64,000 nucleotides of DNA from Iris pallida (taxonomy: Eukaryota; Streptophyta; Magnoliopsida; Asparagales; Iridaceae), in assembly GCA_029216955.1 (NCBI GenBank), contig JANAVB010002199.1, positions 20,279,822 to 20,343,821 on the forward strand, given 5' to 3'. Position numbers and translations under genes: made by a program. A model generated the notes under the pieces. It ran no database searches and was not told the origin of the DNA. It was given only the letters and a program-made list of their open reading frames with translations. This document shows positions 56,282 to 64,000 of the stretch, piece by piece; position 1 is the stretch's first letter, and each line of letters begins with the position of its first letter.

Positions 56282-58332
56282 AAAAAAAAAACTTGACTAT
56301 TTCAACCTGATTAAGCTATTTATCATTTTACATTTGAAGAGTTATTTTATATATGCCAAAATCATGGATGATGTATATTATACCAGAAGGTATTGTTATC
56401 ACTTTTATTTGTAGTTTTCGTACGACTTGCTATTTGTGTTTCTAGTCTCCTGGGAACCTACTTTTCAACAATCCAATACAACAACTGACACAGACGATCC
56501 GGTTGAAGAGTCTTTATGAGGCAGAAAATCAGATTAAGGGGTTTCTACAAACTTTGTTGCACGTTACACGGATTCAACATGACACGGTAAGGACATGGAC
56601 ATACTACCTAGTTTGTTGTGTCCTAGTGCGTTTTGGAGTGTCCAGGACCCGACCCTAACTTTTGGAGTGACCATTCTTCCTACTACACAATCAATGGCAG
56701 CATTTGGAACTCGAAGATGAGATTATGTTATTCATGAGGCTAATGTTTAGACTTCTTAAGCATACTGCACTGATAAATTAAAATAACTCTAACAAAACGG
56801 CTGGTTGAGATAGACATTTCAAATATGATACTTCAGGTTATTGGTTTGATTGTGAATCTCCTGGGCATGTTTAAAAAAAAAATCCCCTTATATAACGCAT
56901 TTTGATCATGAATCTAGCTGAATGATGTCCGACTCTTGTGGGTTGACATTGAAGTCCAGGTTCAATGAGTTTACATGGACGTTACTTCTAATGCAAATAT
57001 ATTCTGTCTTCAAGGATCAAGTTGATTGTTAGCAATATCTAAGACATCAAGAAACAAGAGCTTAAAATACCTAAGACATCAAGAAACAAGAGCTTAAAGA
57101 GGAGCTTGATTGTATGTGGGAATATTGTTGGGACGGTGGAGCACATAGAAAAGAGCAACCCGAGTTGAGGCACAATGTAGGGCCCTGCCCATATGGTTTA
57201 AAAGGAACCCCATATATTTGAAATATCCCATCCTATCCATGTGGTGCTAAACTTTGTTCTTGCTTCCTTCCATCAACCTAATGGATGCGAGATACCCCAA
57301 CAGATGTAAAATGCATATAGTGATGGTCATTGAAAATTTCCGTCAAGTCTGCAGCGAAGTAGAAGGTTGGTATTCACAAAATTTAAGACAAAGGCAGAAA
57401 GCGGTAAGAAAGAAGAGCAATATATGATTGCATTAAGTTTTCAAGAAAACCATCATTGAGGGCTGATTTAGTTATCTCAGAAAGCTAACACTTTATTACA
57501 CATAAAAGATACTGATTTCGTAAAAGTCTCAATACTTCATTCTTCTACACTTTGAAATGCAATTGTTCAGCTTATTGAGTAGTTCAATTGGTAAATCTCT
57601 AATATTTGAACTCGACTTCTATCTAGCCTAGAAATCAAAATTCACATTACTTGAATTTGATTTAGATATGCGTGAGCACCATAAGCACAGTTAAAAGTAG
57701 TGAGTTAAAGAGTTGCAGACTCTGTGCGATGAGTATTGAGAATCTAACCCGAAATCAGTGTGGTGTTCGTTTTCATGTGTTCTAGGGCATATATCGTAGA
57801 CATCATTGACACTCCAAATACACTAGGATATCTGGATCTTATTGTATCACATTTGTGCTTATTGGAAACAAGGGACCAAACTCAGTTCACAATTGTGAGT
57901 CCACACAAATTTTGGTGTGTCCTAAGTCTAGTTTTGGTTTAATATCCTAGGATTTCTATGTTTTTTTTTTGGTCTATTAAATTTAGCGAAGCTTTGGGGT
58001 TTGGTCAATGATCTCTCTTTGTAGATTAAGTCAAGAGTTACCTTTCCCTATTGAGTATATCTCCATATAGTTGACTTATTGGATTTTTATCGAGTATATT
58101 TCCATATTCTTGACTATTGGATTTTTATTGAGTATATCTCCATATTGTTGACTTATTATGAATAACAAGAAACTCATGTATGGAGAGTATGTTGGGTTTC
58201 TTTTTCCATTTTATTTACTGTAGAAACCAGAGTTAGGCAACATGTCTTCTATCTCCCTTGCTTGCTGCTTACTGTCTGAAACTCAACATGGTACCGTAGC
58301 TTGGTATCATAGAGAACATGGTACTAAAACAT
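56282..58332. other. gene-free stretch with two small tandem repeats
   Basis: CTAAGACATCAAGAAACAAG is repeated with a 32-bp period at 57039 and 57071. TTGAGTATATCTCCATAT with TTGACTTATTGGATTTTTAT recurs three times at 58049-58160. No gene is supported. Confidence 0.55.
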
Positions 58333-58339
58333 GACAAGG

Positions 58340-58826
58340 TTCGCAGTATCGGTATCGGAATCGGTATCGGACCATTCATATGAGTATCGAGATCGGTGGT
58401 ATCGGCAGTATCGACGGTTTTGGATCGGAGTATCGGATTTTTTCGTATCGGGAAATCAAATAATTATTAATAAATTATTAACATTTTATAGAAAGTATTT
58501 TATACATTTAGGCATAATTTTAAGTATTTCCTATCTTGTTTCTTAGTACTTTTGAAATTTATTAAAATAGTAGTCATCCTTGCCGGTTGGTTTACATGCG
58601 ATAGATAAGGTTTTTTTTTTAACATGCATTTACAACATTACTATGCTTTTACATCCTTGTTGATTTGTCTTCTTTGTTCAATTTTTTTTGTCGAATTGAC
58701 CAAAAAAGAGATCCCCAATGTCGGTATCGGTTAGTATCGGGTATCGGTCTGTATCGGATCGGAACATGCCAAACTATATCGGTATCAACCGTATCGGATC
58801 GGTATCGGCCGATACTTTAAAACTAT
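58340..58826. mobile_element. non-autonomous element rich in GTATCGG words
   Basis: Both ends are built of GTATCGGTATCGG-like words in opposite orientation: AGTATCGGTATCGGAATCGG on the left, and GTATCGGCCGATACTTTAAA on the right. The outermost parts (AAGGTTCGCAGTATCGG and its counterpart TAGTTTTAAAGTATCGG) are weak inverted repeats. The centre is AT-rich and non-coding. The target duplication is not clear. Confidence 0.55.
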
Positions 58827-59050
58827 GGCATTAACGATAACATGTGAAAGAGAAGCAGAGTCTGACAAAATTTTTAGAGGTACAATCTTGTGGTAGCTTG
58901 ATCATGAGCGCTTCTATCTGACGTGTAACACGAGGTGGATAATGAAGAAGAAGAAGAAGAAAAGGTAGAAAGAAAAAAAAATCAATATATCTTAGTTTTA
59001 CCTATTAACATAGAAGTATAAAGGAAGAAAAAGTGTATTTTCTTTTAGAT

Positions 59051-59254
59051 TAATGTTATTAATCCCTCCAAAGTGTCGCTTCAAACTATCCGTCCTTATG
59101 TGGCAACTAACATTGCGGGTAATGTATGCTATTAAAATTAACATTAACGTTAAATTTTTTAACATTAATATTAAAATTAACATTAATATTAACATTAACC
59201 GTCATGTTAGCTGCCACGTAAGGAGGGACACTTTGGAGGGGATTAACAACATTA
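59051..59254. mobile_element. MITE of the same family as 30624-31014
   Basis: Ends are TAATGTTATTAATCCCTCC and GGAGGGGATTAACAACATTA. Inside are CCTTATGTGGCA and the inverted TGCCACGTAAGGAGG, with a core of AACATTAATATTAA words. A TA duplication is compatible. It is about half as long as the other member because the core is shorter. Confidence 0.78.
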
Positions 59255-59888
59255 CTCTTTTTTATTAGTTAACAACTTGACACGGTTTGGTAGAAGAGAA
59301 AAGTGCAGCTTAGCGGTTAAAATGATCCGGTAAAAGAAAAAAAGAGAGGTTATATGTTCCCTGGTTTAGATGGTCCGGGAGAGGATAAAAAAGTTTGTAT
59401 ATTTAGCTTTAGAGGTTAGCATGTTTAATATAACATAGAAAAGAAAAATTGAATCTACCCTTTTATTAGTGGATCTAGTAAACAAAAAACTTTTTATTGG
59501 TGAGTTGGATGTTCTTATAGGGGGGGGGGGGTAATAAAATAAAGAAAAAAAACTTAATGTGAAGGCAAAAGGTGGAAGACATTATAGTAGGAGGTTTCGA
59601 CAGGTCAAACTACTAACACTGACACTAATGATACCTTCCGACGGGTCGAACTATGGACTTGAACAACTTAAAAGCTGCTAAAGGACGAGTCCACGAATCA
59701 AGGTCAATGAAATGAATGTGTGCATTTTATTATTCAAAATTTTGAATTTTTGTTTTAGACCAAGCTCGAGACGGTTTTTTGATCATGTAGAGCTTGAGCA
59801 TATAAAAACTATGTTACATGGTACGAGAAAATGGTGTATGCACCCGTATCCGTATCAGTGTTCTTATTTGTGCAACATAGGTGACTAT
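59255..59888. other. gene-free stretch
   Basis: Only low-complexity features are seen, including a 12-G run at 59520-59531. Confidence 0.5.
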
Positions 59889-59896
59889 CTTGTACC

Positions 59897-60095
59897 CGGG
59901 GCCGGCCATGGGGTAAGCCGGACAAGACTTTGGGCTGGGGCAACTCCCCTCTGCTAGAGCAACCATCCAGGTCCAGCATGATCCCACCAAAGGTCAGGGT
60001 CACGAAAGACCACAAGGACCAGCTGACAATAAAGGTCAAGGGGCAACCAAAATTAGCTCCAGGATAGGGCAACCCAACCCTCCGGGTCGGCCCTG
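59897..60095. mobile_element. 199-bp hAT-type MITE with perfect 8-bp target duplication
   Basis: CTTGTACC stands on both sides (59889-59896 and 60096-60103). Ends CGGGGCCGGCC and GGTCGGCCCTG are inverted copies. The interior is GC-richer than the surroundings and non-coding. A decayed relative is at 8010-8160. Confidence 0.9.
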
Positions 60096-60261
60096 CTTGT
60101 ACCTATTTGAAAATGTATGTATCTAGGTCAAGAAAAATGTCGAACCTTCAATTTACAACTTAAGAGGGTGTTTGGAAATAAGACCGACTCTAGTCACAAT
60201 TTTGAGTCAAGGTTTTAAGATTAGCTTGGGATTAGTATCCTATGTTTTTTATGTTATTGTG

Positions 60262-60399
60262 TGTAGGAGGAAATAATAGGATGATTATTATTGAGGGAGA
60301 GATTATATATATATAGGAGAGGCTAGCCTCCTCTCCTATTATTCTAAGCAATGTGGGACTAAAGCCTATTAACTCATAACTCTAATATAACACTTAACA
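60262..60399 (-). repeat. 3' LTR of Copia-3, about 138 bp
   Basis: On the minus strand it starts TGTTAAGTGTTATATTAG after the polypurine tract and has TTTAGTCCCACATTG, a dyad GAGAGGAGGCTAGCCTCTC and then CTATATATATA. The end at TTTCCTCCTACA (60262) is chosen by comparison with Copia-1 (TTTTCTACA). Its partner is absent, so the end is provisional. Confidence 0.75.
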
Positions 60400-60406
60400 C
60401 CCTCCC

Positions 60407-62066
60407 TCAAGTTGGAGCGTAGATGTCAATCATGCCCAGCTTGTTACATAAAAATTGAATCCGATGACCCATAAGAGGCTTTGTGAATATATCATCTATC
60501 TGGTCGCCGGTCCTCACATGTTGAAACTTTATCACTCCTTTCTTATATTCATCACGAACAAAATAAATGTCAATTTCAATATGCTTTGTCCGTTCATGAA
60601 ATACTGGGTTGGTGGTAATGTGAATAGCAGACTGGTTATCACACCATAGATCTGCCACTTGAGACCCTGTATCTTCTCCCAGTTCTTGTAGGAGATGTTT
60701 CATATATGATATCTCTGACGTGCCATGAGCAATAGCTCGATATTCTGCTTCTGAGCTCGAGCGTGCTATCACACTTTGTTTCTTGCTCTTCCATGACACT
60801 AGATTTCCACCAATAAATACTGAGTAGCCAGATGTAAATCGTCTATCTGTCAGGCTTACTCCCCAGTCAGCATTAGTAAAACACTTAATGCGAGTGTGTC
60901 CATTCTTCTCCATTCGAATTTTTTTTCCTGGATTCTTTACTAGATAACACAGAATTCTGAGAACTGCCTGCCAGTGTAGAATTCTTGAAGAAGCCATAAA
61001 TCTACTTGCAACACTCACTGCAAAAGAAATATCTGCACACGTCATAACCGTCAAGTAGTTGAGTTTTCCAACTACTCGACGATACTGATCTGGATTGGTC
61101 ATCAGGACCCCTTCGTCTGGAAGTAACTTCGTCCCTGGATCCATAGGTGAGGTTGCTCCCTTTGCTTGCATCATGCCTGCATCATTTAGTATGTCCAACA
61201 CATACTTTCTTTGAGACATTACAATGTCCCGCTTACCCCGTGTGACCTCAATGCCCAAGAAATAGCTCAAGGATCCCATATCTTTGGTTTGAAATTGTTC
61301 TCCAAGAAACTTCTTGAGGCTTGCAATACCCTGGCTGTCATCTCCCGTGATTACAATATCATCAACGTAGACTCCAAGGAGTATTCTTCTAGCAGATGTG
61401 TGTCGATAGAAGATTGAATGATCCTTCTTCGATTGACACATGCCAAATTGAGTAACAACATGCGTAAATCGACCAAACCATGCACGAGGCGATTGTTTCA
61501 GACCATAGAGAGCCTTCCTCAGATGACACACTTTACCCTCCCTTGCAACGAACCCGGGAGGTTGCATCACATATACTTCTTCATCAAGATCCCCGTGGAG
61601 GAAAGCATTCTTTATATCAAGCTGGAGTAACGGCCAATCATATCGGATGGCCAAGGTCATGAGGACACGAACGGATGTCATTTTGGCCACAGGAGAGAAT
61701 GTCTCGAAGTAATCATCACCATAGGTTTGAGAGTATCCTTTGGCCACCAGCCGAGCCTTCAGTCGATCAAAGGGTGCCATCCGGTTTGACCTTAATCGTG
61801 AACACTCATTTGCAGCCGACTGCCTGTTTACCAGTAGGTAAGTCGACTAAGTCCCAGGTATGATTCTCCTGGAGAGCTTTCATCTTCTCGTCCATAGCAG
61901 CACGCCAATCAGGATGTCGGAGACCCTCCTCAGCGGTCTTGGGAATCTGAATCCCATCAATAGTAGCCACCAGAGACCGAGTGTGACTGGTAAGACCTTT
62001 GTAGCTGTCAACATACAAGGGATGATCACGACATGCACGACGAGGTCGTTCTGGAGGCGGGACCAA
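60407..62066 (-). pseudogene. Copia-3 pol: RT and RNase H, one stop and one frameshift
   Basis: On the minus strand the first part (62066-61806) reads a linker and DWRAAMDEKMKALQENHTWD up to AVGCK. There a TGA (61808-61806) replaces the tryptophan codon of the usual GCKW motif. About 35 bases later a one-base shift joins to the long frame ending at 60407, with KARLVAKGYSQTYG, QLDIKNAFLHGDLDEEVY, YGLKQSPRAWF, YVDDIVITGDD and RNase H. The RNase H motif reads NADW instead of DADW, so a catalytic acidic residue is probably lost. The frame ends with QIDDIFTKPLMGHRI and LCNKLGMIDIYAP, much like the end of Copia-1. Confidence 0.92.
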
Positions 62067-62417
62067 GGAGTGATTACTTGATCACTCAAATCTATAGATT
62101 GAAAGTAACTAAAAACTTTCTATGAAAGATGATGGTAGTTTCCTAGATTTTACTTTTTTGTACCAAAAATTATGATCAGCTACCATCTCTCCTCGCGTGT
62201 TGGCAGCTATGTTGCATGAATACGGATATGGACAAGGACACGATACGGGTACGGGATACGAGAATTTTTAAGTATGTACATTGTAGTAACCTATGTTGTA
62301 CGAAAACGGGCACGAATACGGGTACAAATACAATAGAATACATGATCATTTTTTCGTGTCCGTGCAACATAGGTCGGAGGTAATCTCATCTCTTGGAGAA
62401 GCACGAAGCATAACGTT

Positions 62418-62705
62418 GAGTGTTGTAGCCCTGTTAAGTACAAAGGCAGAATACCAAGTAATGACTCTTACGACTTGTAAGATGATGTGGCTTTGGACTC
62501 TGATGGCTGGTCCCAATGTCCAATATACTAAGCCCTTACCTCTGCAGTGTGACAACCAAGCTGCTAGCTTTATTGCAAGTAATCCGTTCTTCCATGAGAG
62601 GGCACACTGAGGTTGATTGTCACTCAATGACAACCAGCTTGCAGTCCACTTGCTTCGAGGACTAGACCGCCAATCTGTTCACCAAGCGTCTAGCATCTTT
62701 TTCGT
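62418..62705 (+). pseudogene. copia RNase H fragment
   Basis: The plus strand reads LLSTKAEYQVMTLTTCKMMW, then LQCDNQAASFIASNPFFHER, a frame change after AH, EVDCHS and, in a further frame, NLFTKRLAS. These are the last RNase H blocks of a copia polyprotein (ALSSTEAEY, CDNQAA..IA.NP..H.R, EVD, FTK). It is decayed and lies opposite in strand to Copia-3, so it belongs to another element. It ends just before the LINE at 62752. Confidence 0.8.
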
Positions 62706-62751
62706 TTTTTTGCTTTATGTATCAAGTTGTGTGTGTGTGTATATATATATA

Positions 62752-64000
62752 TGCGCCACTTTGGAGGCTGCCAACCGCCCCCCGGACCGGGAGAAAGGCA
62801 AGGGGGTGGCGGGGGCGGTCGGTGGCGACCGGCCAGTGGCGGTCGGCGGCGGCGGGCCGCCGGCGAATGGCGTGGCAACTGCTGCTCGCGTCCGCGGGTG
62901 CGCGGGAGGGCAGCAGACGACCCGGGGAGGTCCGGCGACCCCCCCCGGGGGGCGGGCGGCTGCCGGCGACCCCCCCCAGGCGGGGGGGGGGGGGTGGCCG
63001 GGGCGGGCTGCGGGCGGGAAATTCCCTCCCGGGCAAGGTTTCGGCTGGGGGTTCGACGACGGAGACATCCGGGGGGTCCCCGATGGTGTTCGCCGCCCAA
63101 AGAACATCGTCGGGATTGGAGGATGAGGAGGGGGCTTGGACTACGGTCCAGAATCGGAGGGTTCGGCGCGGAGGAGGGCAAAGATCACAGATCCCTGAGG
63201 CTAGGAGGGCTTATACGCAGGGATCGGACAGGAGGGCGGGGATAGCCAGGAGAGCGGGTCCATCGGGGGGACAGGCACACTCGGGGGATCGGGAGGGACA
63301 AGCCAGGATTGCATGGCGGCCTCGTGCGAAAGGGGCGACGGGGACGACTGTCCCAGCTATCGGAGGGAGAGTTACTGCTGCGAGCACGAGTGCCAGGCCA
63401 CCTCCGACGACCCCACCTCGGAGTTCGGGTCCGCGGCCTGTATCCTGGGCGGATGCATGCAAGGTGGGGGTCGCCAAGACGCCGGCATCGATGGAGTACG
63501 TTGCACCTATGGCGATTGGGGGTGAGCTCTGCGCCGACTTCCCGGCCGATGAAGTGGCGAAGGTGACGGCATTCTGGGAGAACACATTGGTGCTATACGT
63601 GTTGGGGAGCAAGCCCTTCTACGGGCAGATCAGAGGATATGCGGACAGAGTCTGGCGGCCGAAGGGGAGCATGGAGTTCTTCTCCAAGGAGAACGGCTTC
63701 TACTTCGTTAAATTTGGGTTGGCGGAAGATGTGACTCGGATACTCCAGGGAGGGCCGTGGACATTTGACGGCCGCCTCATCATTCTGAAGCAATGGACCC
63801 CCGACTTGAGGTGCGAGAAGGAGGTGCTTAATGCTGTGCCAGTGTGGGTTCGTTTCCCTGAGTTCCCGGTACGCTTCTGGAGTGTCCCACTGCTTATGAG
63901 ACTTGCCAGCCTCATTGGCAAGCCGATTAAGGCGGATGATGCCACCACCTTCAGGTCTAGACTGATGTATGCACGGATCTTTGTGGAGATTGACGCCAGG
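62752..64000 (+). mobile_element. L1-type LINE, 5' part
   Basis: A TG/TA microsatellite (62729-62750) is followed by a very GC-rich 5' region (62752-63082) with C and G runs and then by ORF1. GC content is far above that of the surroundings. Reverse transcriptase, if present, lies beyond the window. The start is placed at the composition change and is approximate. Confidence 0.65.
63083..64000 (+). CDS. LINE ORF1 with DUF4283 domain, cut by window edge
   Basis: A single frame is open from the ATG at 63083 (MVFAAQRTSSGLEDEEGAW) to the edge, at least 306 residues. WTTVQNRRVRRGGG near the start and VSWADACKVGV around residue 123 are typical of plant LINE ORF1 proteins. DUF4283 follows: LVLYVLGSKPFYGQIRGYA, NGFYFVKFGLAEDV, GGPWTFDGRLIILKQWTP, VPVWVRFPEFPVRFWS and IGKPIKADDATTFRSRLMYA. 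The domain binds nucleic acid, and ORF1p packages LINE RNA in the retrotransposition particle. A zinc knuckle usually follows and would lie outside the window. The frame is free of stops, so this copy may be young. Alternatively it is a host DUF4283 protein, which is less likely. Confidence 0.85.
   Translation, partial: MVFAAQRTSSGLEDEEGAWTTVQNRRVRRGGGQRSQIPEARRAYTQGSDRRAGIARRAGPSGGQAHSGDREGQARIAWRPRAKGATGTTVPAIGGRVTAASTSARPPPTTPPRSSGPRPVSWADACKVGVAKTPASMEYVAPMAIGGELCADFPADEVAKVTAFWENTLVLYVLGSKPFYGQIRGYADRVWRPKGSMEFFSKENGFYFVKFGLAEDVTRILQGGPWTFDGRLIILKQWTPDLRCEKEVLNAVPVWVRFPEFPVRFWSVPLLMRLASLIGKPIKADDATTFRSRLMYARIFVEIDAR

Larger units (their letters stand above)
60262..62066 (-). mobile_element. 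5'-truncated Ty1/copia element (Copia-3)
   Basis: On the minus strand the end of the integrase-RT linker, RT, RNase H, a polypurine tract (GAGGGAGGG) and a short 3' LTR remain. Everything upstream of 62066 is missing, and 62293-62705 carries an unrelated plus-strand fragment. Short LTR, RT motifs and the TATA-proximal dyad relate it to Copia-1. Confidence 0.88.

Noticed and set aside
62617..63245. Several Gly/Pro/Arg-rich frames on both strands
   Set aside because: They lie in the GC-rich LINE leader; the real frame is the one open from 63083 with the DUF4283 domain.

Overview
The window is nuclear DNA of a flowering plant. Supporting this are several Ty1/copia retrotransposons with tRNA-Met-type primer sites, hAT-type, Mutator-like and other small inverted-repeat elements, an L1-type LINE with a DUF4283 ORF1, and a SUPERMAN-like C2H2 zinc-finger gene with the plant-specific QALGGH finger and a C-terminal EAR motif. 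The species cannot be fixed from the sequence. Most of the window is transposable elements and AT-rich DNA; convincing host genes are few and short.

Layout. 1-3830: 3' half of a copia element (pol end, a three-unit repeat, probable long 3' LTR). 3847-8935: AT-rich DNA with hAT-like elements. 8936-28878: two diverged copies of one host segment in tandem (blocks A then B in each copy). Copy 1 was invaded by Copia-1 (9505-15279, 122-bp LTRs, CTCAC target duplication), Copia-2 (15680-21377, about 790-800-bp LTRs, inserted in a C tract) and an hAT-type MITE (21476-21738). Copy 2 carries a probable 2.27-kb solo LTR (24787-27052) and a Pack-MULE-like element (27439-28421) holding an LRR receptor-kinase N-terminal fragment. 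Because the insertions differ, each copy shows the empty site of the other.

28880-35199: AT-rich DNA with MITEs, one nested in another, and a wrecked SUPERMAN-like copy (31314-31480). 35200-35372: C-terminal stub of another SUPERMAN-like copy, cut off where a tandem array begins. 35373-44399: about 2.6 copies of a 3.42-kb unit, each complete enough to carry one gene for an 81-residue secreted, cationic, tryptophan-rich peptide (copies 1 and 3 intact, copy 2 broken by two single-T losses). 45453-46470: a long-TIR Mutator-like element. 47580-55280: paralogous segments around the one intact SUPERMAN-like gene (52960-53598, minus strand). 51265-51700: decayed LINE ORF1. 56076-60095: MITEs and repeats. 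60262-62066: Copia-3, minus strand, 5'-truncated. 62752-64000: start of a LINE whose ORF1 runs off the right edge.

How things fit together. The host genes seen are a transcriptional repressor gene of the SUPERMAN type, which appears to have been locally duplicated and then mostly lost, and a tandemly amplified unknown secreted peptide gene whose array abuts one of the dead SUPERMAN copies. The remaining coding sequence belongs to mobile elements, nearly all inactivated by single nonsense or frameshift changes. All homology statements come from reading the sequence; no database search was possible.
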